DNA from: Rhizobium laguerreae
GTDB lineage: Bacteria > Pseudomonadota > Alphaproteobacteria > Rhizobiales > Rhizobiaceae
Direction of reading: 5' to 3'
Length of the DNA stretch: 64,000 nt
Assembly: GCF_002008165.1 (NCBI RefSeq)
Contig: NZ_MRDM01000010.1
Span: 678,541-742,540 of the forward strand
Shown: positions 8,962 to 16,320 of the stretch, piece after piece
Numbering within the stretch: position 1 is the stretch's first letter
Layout of the letters: the number at the start of each line of letters is the position of its first letter
Notes under the pieces: model-generated
Told to the model about the DNA's origin: nothing
The model's input: the letters and a program-made list of their open reading frames with translations, nothing else
Database searches by the model: none
Made by a program: the position numbers and the translations under genes

Positions 8962-10557
8962 TTAATTTTGTTCCGCACAAAGCGCAAGCGAATCGCCGCG
9001 CTGCAATAACTCCAAATGTTCGACATCTTCGAGCGCCTCTTCCAATTGCTGCAGGGTCGGCGGCTTGACCATATAGGCGCGTGCGCCGAGATTTTTGGCC
9101 CGGCGCATGTCGGTCTCGTCGCTCGATGTGCTGAGGATGCAGACGGGAATTCGCTTGAGGCGGGCATCGACGGAAAGCGCATGCAGCACCTCGAAGCCGT
9201 CCATGATCGGCATGTTGATGTCGAGAAGCATCAGGTCGATCTGCGGCACATTTGCGATGCCGGCGCGTTCTTCGAGCAGCCGCATAGCCTCGCGTCCGTT
9301 GGTGGCGACATGCAGGTTGAAATTCACCTTGTCCCGCCGCATCAGCTTGATCTTCAGAAGCTGGATGTCGGCCGGGCTGTCTTCGACCAGCAGCACTTCG
9401 GCGAGCCTGCCCGGACCTTCGGCTGGCTGCTCCGCCGGCCTGGCGCTGTGCGGGACGGGCGATGCGGCCGGCGGCGTGGGCCGCGCCTCGGCGAGCGGCA
9501 CTTCCAGAATGAAGGTGGCGCCGGGTCCATTTTCCGCCTCGCACCAGATCGAGCCGCCATGCATCTGCGCGATGCGGCGGCAGATGGCAAGGCCGAGCCC
9601 GGTGCCTTCGATGCCGCGCCCGACGAGACGCTTGAACGGCTGGAAGATCAGCTCGCGATGTTCAGGATCGATGCCGGGCCCGTTGTCACGCACGGTGAGG
9701 CGGCAGGTATCGCCCTGCGCTTCGCCTGTGATGCTGATCTCCGGAACCTTCTGCTCGCAATAGCGAATGGCATTCGACACCAGGTTCTGCAGGAGCTGGG
9801 TCAGCAGCGTCGCGTCGCCCATGACCTCCGGCAGCGCCCCGCGGATGATGACGGCGCCGCGGCTTTCGGTCTGCTGGCGCAGATTGTCCTCCACCTGGCC
9901 GAGCACATCAGAGAGCGAGACCGGCTTGAGCTCCAGCCCGCCGGAGGCCTCGAGCTTGGTGAAGCCCGAGACCTTGACGATCAGATCTTCCATATGGTCG
10001 GCGGCGCTGAGCACGTAATCGAGCAATTCCCGGTCTTCGGCCGGAAGCGCTGCAGAACCGTGCAGGATGCGGCTGAAGGATTTGATCGTCCGGAGCGGCT
10101 CCTTCAAATCATGAGCCATGGCGCGGGTGAAGATCTCAAGCGATTGCCGCTTCTGCTCCAGCTTCGCTTCCAGCATGCCGTGCATGATGGCGTTCTGAAT
10201 GCAGCGATGCAGTGTCTCGGGCGAAAGCGCATCCTTCGTCAGATAGTCGCGTGCCCCGCTCTTCATCACCTCGACGGCCACAGTTTCGTTGCCCTGGCCG
10301 GTCAGCATGATGACGTTGGCGGCGGGATCATCCTCCAGGATATCGGCAAGAACGCCGAGCCCGTCGCGCCCTGGCAGCGAATAGTCGAGCAGGATGCAGT
10401 CCGGCCGTTTCCGGCCGTTCAGTGCACGACCCTCTTCGCCCGTCTCCGCCTCCACGACGGTATAGGCAGTGCTGGAAACGCGGCCCAATATGCGGCGATA
10501 GACCTCGAGATCGTCGATGTTGTCGTCGATGATGAGAATGGAGCAGTGTTCCGCCAA
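8962..10557 (-). CDS. Hybrid histidine kinase, REC-HisKA-HATPase-REC
   Basis: 531 residues, soluble. Domain order: receiver 1 (about 6-122, phospho-Asp58 in LLDYSLPG), coiled coil, HisKA with phospho-His149 (AMAHDLKEPLR), HATPase with the N box (NLVSNAIRYC), DNGPGI and GTGLGL motifs (about 250-356), a Pro/Ala-rich linker, and receiver 2 (about 386-515, Asp446 in LLDINMP). Kinases that begin with a receiver usually act inside phosphorelays. It lies 4 bp after the stand-alone receiver gene and downstream of the membrane PAS kinase, forming one leftward operon. The output is unknown. Confidence 0.9.
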   Translation of the reverse strand: MAEHCSILIIDDNIDDLEVYRRILGRVSSTAYTVVEAETGEEGRALNGRKRPDCILLDYSLPGRDGLGVLADILEDDPAANVIMLTGQGNETVAVEVMKSGARDYLTKDALSPETLHRCIQNAIMHGMLEAKLEQKRQSLEIFTRAMAHDLKEPLRTIKSFSRILHGSAALPAEDRELLDYVLSAADHMEDLIVKVSGFTKLEASGGLELKPVSLSDVLGQVEDNLRQQTESRGAVIIRGALPEVMGDATLLTQLLQNLVSNAIRYCEQKVPEISITGEAQGDTCRLTVRDNGPGIDPEHRELIFQPFKRLVGRGIEGTGLGLAICRRIAQMHGGSIWCEAENGPGATFILEVPLAEARPTPPAASPVPHSARPAEQPAEGPGRLAEVLLVEDSPADIQLLKIKLMRRDKVNFNLHVATNGREAMRLLEERAGIANVPQIDLMLLDINMPIMDGFEVLHALSVDARLKRIPVCILSTSSDETDMRRAKNLGARAYMVKPPTLQQLEEALEDVEHLELLQRGDSLALCAEQN

Positions 10558-10561
10558 TCTG

Positions 10562-10987
10562 TCAGTCCTCGAGTGGCAGGATCGCGATTTCGAACCAGTA
10601 TTCCTTCAGCCGCTGGATCGCGGCGAAGAGCCCGTCGAGATCCACCGGCTTCTGCACATAGGTATTGGCGCCGAGCGCATAGCAGCCTTCGATGTCACGT
10701 TCGTCGTCGGAGGTCGTGAGGATCACCACCGGGATCTTGCGCAAGCCGGCGTTCGACTTGATCGCCTCCAGCGTCTTGCGGCCGTCAAGGCCCGGCATGT
10801 TGAGGTCGAGCAGGATCAGCCCCGGTTTCGGCACCATCTCGGCGAGCATGTCGAGCGCTTCCTGACCGGAGGCTGCCCAGCGGATCGAGTTGCGCAGGTT
10901 GGTGCGCTTGAAGGCGCGCATTGTCGCTTCGAAATCGTCTTCGCTGTCCTCGACGATCAGGATCGGTTGCGTATCACGCTGCTGCAT
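10562..10987 (-). CDS. Single-domain response regulator (Rcp1-like)
   Basis: 141 residues starting MQQRDTQPILIVEDSEDD. It is a complete receiver with the acidic pair near 13-17, phospho-Asp61 (LLDLNMPGLDG), Thr91/92 and Lys113 (QKPVDLDG), followed by a short C-terminal helix. There is no output domain. The sequence resembles the Rcp1 class that partners membrane or phytochrome-type kinases. Its start overlaps the end of the upstream kinase gene by 14 bp, indicating translational coupling, so it is the likely first target of that kinase. Confidence 0.9.
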   Translation of the reverse strand: MQQRDTQPILIVEDSEDDFEATMRAFKRTNLRNSIRWAASGQEALDMLAEMVPKPGLILLDLNMPGLDGRKTLEAIKSNAGLRKIPVVILTTSDDERDIEGCYALGANTYVQKPVDLDGLFAAIQRLKEYWFEIAILPLED

Positions 10988-13172
10988 TCTGCCCCTCGCG
11001 CTTTTTTCCCAGAGTGAAGTAGAATGTCGTGCCGGTACCGACCTCGGATTCCAGCCAGATATCGCCATTGTGCCGCGCGATGATCTTGCGAACGAAGGTG
11101 AGGCCTGCTCCGGTCCCGTCGTCGGAATCCTGCGACTTTTCCAGCCGTTTGAAAATGCGGAAAATATCCTCGTGGAATTCCTGCGGAATGCCCTTGCCGT
11201 TATCCTTAACGAAAAACACGTTGCGGGCAACCGTGCCGTCCTTGCCGACGAACCGGTCAAGATAACCGATCGAGACGAGTGGCGCCGGTTTGTCGTTGTA
11301 TTTGATCGCATTGGTGATGAGATTGCGGAAGACTTCGGTCAACCGCGGCGCGTCGCAAACCACCTCCGGCAGCCGGCCGTCGATGATGACCTTGGCATGC
11401 CGCTCCTCCAGCAGCAGCTCCATCGTCGCGACGACATCCTTGACAATCAGGCCAATGTCGGTGCGTTTGACCGCCAGCTGCTGGCGCCCGAGCCGGGAGA
11501 AATAAAGAAGCTCGTTGACGAGCTTCTCCATGCGCTGGCTGAGACGCACGAGCCGGTTCAGCCGGCGCACGCCGTCCGCATCGAGCTTGTCTTCATAATC
11601 CTCCAACAGGAAGCGGGAGTGGTTGTGGAGGCCGCGCAGCGGTTCCTTGAGATCATGCGAGGCGATATAGGCGAATTCATCGAGGTCGTGGTTGCTGCGC
11701 TCGAGCTCGGCCGTATAGGCTTCGAGCTGGGAAAGCGTCGTTTTCATCCGTTCTTCCTGCCGGACGCGCTCGCTAATGTCGCGCACGATACCGACGAAGG
11801 TCTTGGTATGGCCGGTGACGACGGCGCTGATGGAAACATCGATCGGAAAGACGATGCCGTTCTTGCGTCGTCCGGAGACCATGCGCGTCGTGCCGATGAT
11901 GCGCTCCTCGCCGGTCTGCCGGTAACGGGCGAGATAGCCGTCGTGCTCGGAATGGTAGGGTTCGGGCATCAGCATCTTGATGTTTTTGCCGATCGTCTCC
12001 TGCGGGGAGTAGCCGAACATGGCTTCAGCCGCCGGATTGAAATTCCTGATCGTTCCACGCTCGTCGATGACGATGACGGCATCAGGCGTGCCGCGCACCA
12101 ACGCGCCGAAGCGGACCCGCTCGCTTTCGAGGTTATAATTGTTGCGCATGAAATAGAAGACGAGGAGCGCGATCAGCCAAAGCGTGGCAGCCGTAATAGT
12201 GCGGTTGGCGATCTCCTGCCAGAATGTTGCCTCGTCGTGCCTGACGGCGAAGAAGCCGAGCATCAACAGCACGGTGCAGGCAAAGGCAAAAAAAAGCGGC
12301 GCATTTCTGTTGCCGAACCAGAGTGCCGTCAGCACCAGCGGCACATAGAGAATGCCGTTGGCGACACCCAGCGGCGTATACAGATCGACGAGAAGGCCGG
12401 TGAAGCAGACCGCAGCCGGGATCCACAGCGGGATCTGCGCCCGGTTTGCCGGCTGCATCCACCAGGAGCGGGCGAGAAGCCCAGAGCCGAAGATCACCAT
12501 GCCGACCGCCGTATGCAGCGCCATCGCCGCATAGGGCCCCCAGCGGTAGCCCTGTTCGGCATCGGTGACATAGCCGGCCAGTGCGATCATGCCGAGCGTG
12601 ATAACGACATAGCTCGTCAATTCCTGCACCACCTGGCTTCTCGACCTCTCCACCTGGAGCGAGAGCAGCAGCGAAAGATTGGCGATCAGGAAGATCAGCG
12701 CCGTGTTCGGCCCCATGCCACCGCCGATCTCAGTGATGAAATCCGGCGAAACCAGGAAGCGCGAGATCAACAGGTCGACATTGTGATAAGTCCGCCCGAT
12801 CATGACGATTTCCACGAGCCGGGCCGCGGCGATCGCCGCCGCAAGCCCTGCCGTGATCGCCGCCGTTGCTCGAAAACGGCGGGCGGCGAGTGTCGAAGCG
12901 GCAAGCCCTACACCGGAAAGCACGAAGCAGAGCGCGGTATTGAAGGCCATCGACGGAAAGCCGGGAACCAGCGAAATGACAATCTCGACCTGCAGCAGCC
13001 AGCCGGTAAGCGCCGTCACGCCGAGAAGGAACATCAGGCAGCCGACGGCAATCGCAAAGGCTCGGTAGTGCCGTCTTGGCTGGTCCTGCAGGTCCACGTT
13101 GCCCTGATCCTGCACCCGTGTGTCCTCCTTCGGTTTGCGCGGCCATCTTTTCCGAAATCGAGCAATACTCAA
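10974..13172 (-). CDS. Membrane histidine kinase with FixL-like PAS domain
   Basis: 732 residues. Residues about 38-342 hold eight or so membrane helices (MASE-like). A PAS domain follows (about 352-470) whose core closely resembles the FixL heme PAS: GKNIKMLMPEPYHSEHDGYL, with His410 where FixL has its heme ligand and Arg430 where FixL has the distal O2-binding Arg. HisKA has His506 (YIASHDLKEPLRG), and HATPase shows NLITNAIKYN, DNGKGI and GTGAGL. Known in FixL: O2 binding to this heme inhibits the kinase. Inferred here: redox or oxygen sensing. It heads the operon with the receiver and the hybrid kinase. Confidence 0.88.
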   Translation of the reverse strand: MSIARFRKRWPRKPKEDTRVQDQGNVDLQDQPRRHYRAFAIAVGCLMFLLGVTALTGWLLQVEIVISLVPGFPSMAFNTALCFVLSGVGLAASTLAARRFRATAAITAGLAAAIAAARLVEIVMIGRTYHNVDLLISRFLVSPDFITEIGGGMGPNTALIFLIANLSLLLSLQVERSRSQVVQELTSYVVITLGMIALAGYVTDAEQGYRWGPYAAMALHTAVGMVIFGSGLLARSWWMQPANRAQIPLWIPAAVCFTGLLVDLYTPLGVANGILYVPLVLTALWFGNRNAPLFFAFACTVLLMLGFFAVRHDEATFWQEIANRTITAATLWLIALLVFYFMRNNYNLESERVRFGALVRGTPDAVIVIDERGTIRNFNPAAEAMFGYSPQETIGKNIKMLMPEPYHSEHDGYLARYRQTGEERIIGTTRMVSGRRKNGIVFPIDVSISAVVTGHTKTFVGIVRDISERVRQEERMKTTLSQLEAYTAELERSNHDLDEFAYIASHDLKEPLRGLHNHSRFLLEDYEDKLDADGVRRLNRLVRLSQRMEKLVNELLYFSRLGRQQLAVKRTDIGLIVKDVVATMELLLEERHAKVIIDGRLPEVVCDAPRLTEVFRNLITNAIKYNDKPAPLVSIGYLDRFVGKDGTVARNVFFVKDNGKGIPQEFHEDIFRIFKRLEKSQDSDDGTGAGLTFVRKIIARHNGDIWLESEVGTGTTFYFTLGKKREGQNAAA

Positions 13173-13309
13173 TAGGCAAAGGCAGGGCGGTGCCGCGCTT
13201 TTTGCGAAATGATCCGCGATGAGGTATATCGAGTTTTAGTGGAACCGCGGTATCGTGATGTCGAAGGACAGCGAGGTTCATTCGAACAATATCCAAATCA
13301 CGGTGCTAG

Positions 13310-13687
13310 ATGACCACCCTATTTTATGTCGACGACAGCAAGGATGACCTCTTCTATGTCGACTATATGAGCAAAAAGCAGCAGATAGACGTCGATCTAT
13401 TCTGTTTCTCGACCGCCGAAATGGCGCTGGAGGCACTGGAGACGCGCGCGGCGGAAGGCAAGACCTCACCTGATCTTCTGGTCGCCGATCTCTACATGCC
13501 GCTCGATAGCGGCATCGGCCTGATCACTCGGTTGCGCCTGGATGATCGTTTCAAGGCGATGCGGCTTGCTATCTGCAGCGGATCGGATGCTGCCGAGGAC
13601 CGGGCGCGCTCACTCGATGCGGGCGCCGATGTCTATCTGGAAAAGCCACTTGACCTTGCCACGGTCATTCTCAATCTTGAGATGTAG
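13310..13687 (+). CDS. Single-domain response regulator
   Basis: 125 residues, a receiver and nothing more. Asp8, Asp9 and nearby acidic residues form the Mg site, Asp60 (VADLYMP) is the phospho-acceptor, Ser appears in AICSGSD, and Lys in YLEKPLDL completes the active site. It is transcribed divergently from the membrane kinase (13172) across a 137-bp shared regulatory region, so joint control and phosphotransfer between the two are plausible. Confidence 0.87.
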   Translation: MTTLFYVDDSKDDLFYVDYMSKKQQIDVDLFCFSTAEMALEALETRAAEGKTSPDLLVADLYMPLDSGIGLITRLRLDDRFKAMRLAICSGSDAAEDRARSLDAGADVYLEKPLDLATVILNLEM

Positions 13688-14167
13688 AAAACGGCGAAAG
13701 CCGCATGACCTATTCCTCCTCATTCGTCCCAACCATATGACAAACCGCAATTGACAAGGGCGAGGACGCATCACAAGATGCAACCGAAGCGAAGAATATG
13801 GAACGCAAAATAAGCGCTGAGAGAACCGATCAACCCGCGTTCGCCGCCACGAACATCAGCCAACCCCTTAGCTGAATGGGTCTATCGGCTCTCTCGCGCT
13901 TACGTCTGGCACTGCCTTCTCGCATTCATGGATGTTGAATGCAGGAAGAATACGATACCCAGGTAAGAACTACTGCCCCTCAGTAAAATCTGCCCGTGCA
14001 TCACCTGTCGTTTGAGATGATTGATGATTTCCGCCTTACATATCGAAAGTCCCCGTTTTCGATATCTCTCATCAATCGTCTCGCAATTTTTGTAGCTCTT
14101 CGCGTTTAAGACGTATATCCCAAGATTTCGGGACTAGAGGCTTGGCGGGAGGAGAGGAAGAGTGGGA
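13688..14167. other. Non-coding 480-bp region before the LuxR-type gene, with inverted repeat
   Basis: No open frame with convincing coding character was seen. At 14040-14065 there is a perfect 9-bp inverted repeat, ATATCGAAA/TTTCGATAT, separated by 8 bp. It sits about 100 bp before the LuxR-type start, which suits an operator or an mRNA hairpin. A strong GGGAGGAGAGG ribosome site at 14148-14158 belongs to the downstream gene. Confidence 0.5.
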
Positions 14168-14872
14168 ATGAACAATGCCCAGGCAATTCCCTTTCATGCC
14201 GGACCGGAGCTGAGCCGGGCGATCAACCGCACCGATTTTTTCCGTCTGCTGAAATCGGCGGCGCAGCATTACAACTTCGACAATTTCGCGCTTGCTCGCA
14301 TTTCCGAGGCTTCGGCTCCTTTCGGCGAACGCGATATCGTCATCACCAATGTTGCCGAGCGGCGTGTCGGCCTTTTCATCACGACGTTGAAGGAAGCGCT
14401 GGGCACCGTCCGGGCGAAGACCGCCCAGTTCCTGGCAACGCCGGTCCATGGCCGGAACGTACAGCCGGCAGATTATCCGTCCGATCTTGTTTTCAACGAG
14501 TTCCTGAGCGGCGTCTTTCTCTTCATCCCGCTGTTCACGCCGGAAGGGCGGCGATATTGCCTCGTCCTCAGCGGCGAGCGCCAGGAGCCGGATCAGAGTG
14601 AGATCGCCGACATGCTTCTCGACGCCATGCGTATTTTCGACAAGCTCTATGAGGAAATCCTGACGCCGGAAATGTCCGGACGGCTGACCCAGCGCGAATC
14701 GGAAATTGTCAAATGGACGAGCGAAGGCAAGACGTCGGCGGAAATCGCGATCATTCTCGGTCTTTCCGAACATACGGTCAATTCGCACATCACCGCGGCC
14801 GCGCGCAAACTTGACGCTGTGAACCGCGTTCATATGGTGGCGATCGCCTTGAGGAATGGTTTGGTTTCGTGA
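14168..14872 (+). CDS. LuxR-family transcriptional regulator
   Basis: 234 residues from the ATG at 14168; a GTG two codons earlier is possible but lies closer to the GGAGGAGAGG site. Residues about 15-150 are an N-terminal sensor region of the size of the autoinducer-binding domain but without a clear set of its conserved Trp/Tyr residues. Residues about 170-230 are a LuxR-type HTH (LTQRESEIVKWTSEGKTSAE, HTVNSHI). The overall plan resembles the VisN/VisR class further along this window. It is followed by, and overlaps or closely precedes, a receiver gene. Confidence 0.85.
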   Translation: MNNAQAIPFHAGPELSRAINRTDFFRLLKSAAQHYNFDNFALARISEASAPFGERDIVITNVAERRVGLFITTLKEALGTVRAKTAQFLATPVHGRNVQPADYPSDLVFNEFLSGVFLFIPLFTPEGRRYCLVLSGERQEPDQSEIADMLLDAMRIFDKLYEEILTPEMSGRLTQRESEIVKWTSEGKTSAEIAIILGLSEHTVNSHITAAARKLDAVNRVHMVAIALRNGLVS

Positions 14873-14901
14873 AGATGGTTTCGGATTGGGGAAATGAGAC
14901 G

Positions 14902-15339
14902 ATGATCACCGAAACGAGCCGAAGGAATGCCGTAAAGGTCCTCTTTGTCGACGACGAATTCATCGAATTCCGCGCGCTCAAGAAGAAGATCGCCGATCTC
15001 TCCGAGCCGGCTGTCGAGGTTGAATATTCGCAATCGATCGGTGACGCGCTGGAAAAGATCCGCTCGGCGCGCTTCGATCTCATCCTGCTCGACAATCGCC
15101 TTTTGCCCAATGCCGATTTCCGCGACACGGTGCCGGAGCTGCGCGGCATCGGTTACACCGGTCCGATCGGCGTCGTCTCGACCGATATATCGGGCGGCTA
15201 TTTCCAGGAATTCCCGGATTACGGCGTCGATTTCCGCATCGGCAAGGACGAAATCGATGCCCAGGCACTGCAGCACATCATCCGCGAATATGTGACCTAT
15301 GACGTCCCCGATTTCTGGAAGGACGATTACAGTATCTAA
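14902..15339 (+). CDS. Divergent response regulator receiver protein
   Basis: 145 residues from the ATG at 14902. A GTG at 14869 that overlaps the LuxR-type stop is an alternative and would add 11 residues. It has a receiver fold: VKVLFVDDEF with the acidic pair, Asp64 in LILLDNRLLPN, ST in VVSTDIS, and Lys in RIGKDEID. The loop after the phospho-Asp is unusual (NRLLPNADF in place of xxMPxxDG), so it is a diverged receiver. No output domain. It is probably coupled to the LuxR-type gene. Confidence 0.8.
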   Translation: MITETSRRNAVKVLFVDDEFIEFRALKKKIADLSEPAVEVEYSQSIGDALEKIRSARFDLILLDNRLLPNADFRDTVPELRGIGYTGPIGVVSTDISGGYFQEFPDYGVDFRIGKDEIDAQALQHIIREYVTYDVPDFWKDDYSI

Positions 15340-15442
15340 AGCGCGTCGCGATCTTTCGGATTCGCTTGTCGCGCTTTAGTCGTCTCTGTACTTCGCAATT
15401 CCGGACGCAAAACCGCTGCACACTTTTGCTGGAATTGCTCTA
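15336..15442. repeat. Composite intergenic repeat, families C and B
   Basis: The left half (15336-15379) is an inverted repeat, CTAAAGCGCGTCGCG ... GTCGCGCTTTAG (family C). The right half (15394-15442) is GCAATTCCGGACGC ... CTGGAATTGC (family B), itself able to fold because GCAATTCC pairs with GGAATTGC. The stop codon of the upstream receiver gene lies inside the left arm. Another family-B copy is at 32129-32180; family C recurs at 37647 and 42374. Confidence 0.8.
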
Positions 15443-15445
15443 ATC

Positions 15446-16162
15446 TCAGGCAATCGGAAGGCGGATAATGAAGCGGCTGCCGCTTTCATCCGAATGTTCG
15501 AGGCTGATATCGCCGCCGAGCGCCGTCAGAAACTCCCGCGCCGTGGTCAACCCGAGACCGGCGCCCTGGACCGTTCCCGGCTTCGGCAATTTCCAGAAAG
15601 GCTCGAATATCCGCTCCCGATAGGCGGGATCGATGCCCGCCCCATTGTCGGAAATCCGGATGAACCAGTCCGTTCCCTCGCGCTCTGCGGCAATGGCCAC
15701 ATGCGGCGCCGCTTCGCTGCGATAAATGAGGGCATTGGTCAGCAAGTGCCGCAGCACCAGACCGAAGAGGGCAGGGTCGGTCCGGATGGAGGGCAGGCCG
15801 TTGCTTTCGAGCGTCGCCTCGCCGACCGCCGCCTCGTCGGTCAGTTCGCCCCAGACATTTTCGGCGAGCGCCTGCAGATCGACCTCTTCAGGCGTCACCT
15901 GGGGTATGCCGCCGGCAAGGCTCATCAATGCCTTGGTGAGACGCTGCGCCGTCTGCGCCTTTTCCATGATCATCCGCAGGCTCTGAAGCTGTTCGCCGTC
16001 GAGCGTCTCCTCGAGATCGTCGAGCAGTAGCTCGGCATACATGGCGATATGGCGGAGCGGCGATTGCAGGTCGTGCGAAGCGGTCGCGAGAAAACGCTTG
16101 ATGCGCTCCTCGCTGTCTCCAGCAACGGTGGTTTCCTGCGGTCTTGTCGGGTCGGATGACAT
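15446..16162 (-). CDS. Small soluble histidine kinase
   Basis: 238 residues with HisKA (phospho-His30 in ATASHDLQSPLRH) and a HATPase domain (about 125-235) showing LLTNALIYR, DNGAGI and GAGLGL. There is no membrane segment and no sensor domain, so it must take input from a partner protein. It is convergent with the LuxR-type/receiver pair; the composite repeat sits between them. The partner is likely one of the orphan receivers in this island. Confidence 0.85.
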   Translation of the reverse strand: MSSDPTRPQETTVAGDSEERIKRFLATASHDLQSPLRHIAMYAELLLDDLEETLDGEQLQSLRMIMEKAQTAQRLTKALMSLAGGIPQVTPEEVDLQALAENVWGELTDEAAVGEATLESNGLPSIRTDPALFGLVLRHLLTNALIYRSEAAPHVAIAAEREGTDWFIRISDNGAGIDPAYRERIFEPFWKLPKPGTVQGAGLGLTTAREFLTALGGDISLEHSDESGSRFIIRLPIA

Positions 16163-16184
16163 CTGGCGGCTTCCCCGATCTCAA

Positions 16185-16252
16185 TGACAGCGCCGCGCGT
16201 CTTTTGAGACGCGCGAAAGATGCTGTAACACCTTGAATTGGCACATAATGCA
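16185..16252. repeat. Palindromic intergenic repeat, family A, copy 2 (reverse orientation)
   Basis: Read on the minus strand this is CTGCATTATGTGCCAATTCA, then AGGTGTTACAGC, the hairpin GCGCGTCT/AGACGCGC and GGCGCTGTCA, matching the copy at 6241-6343. It lies between the small kinase gene and the secDF terminator. Confidence 0.75.
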
Positions 16253-16270
16253 GTACCCGACAATAGAAAG

Positions 16271-16298
16271 AGGGCGCCGGCTCTGCAACCGGCGCCCT
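16271..16298 (-). terminator. Likely rho-independent terminator of secDF
   Basis: A 10-bp perfect GC-rich stem (AGGGCGCCGG/CCGGCGCCCT, 8-base loop) lies 23 bp beyond the secDF stop. On the minus strand it is followed by a short, interrupted T-rich tract (CTCTTTCTATT), so termination may be partial. Confidence 0.6.
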
Positions 16299-16320
16299 AT
16301 CAGGATGCGTTAAAGGGATT

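Noticed and set aside
9016..10719. 567-codon open frame on the plus strand opposite the hybrid kinase
   Set aside because: It has no domain resemblance and a His/Asp/Gly-rich composition typical of antisense frames in high-GC DNA; the minus-strand kinase explains the region.
10890..13175. 761-codon plus-strand open frame opposite the membrane kinase
   Set aside because: The kinase on the minus strand has all domain motifs; the opposite frame is low-complexity and charged, a GC-skewed shadow.
14869..14901. GTG start of the receiver gene overlapping the LuxR-type stop
   Set aside because: It is possible, but the added residues do not belong to the receiver fold; the ATG at 14902 was preferred with moderate confidence.
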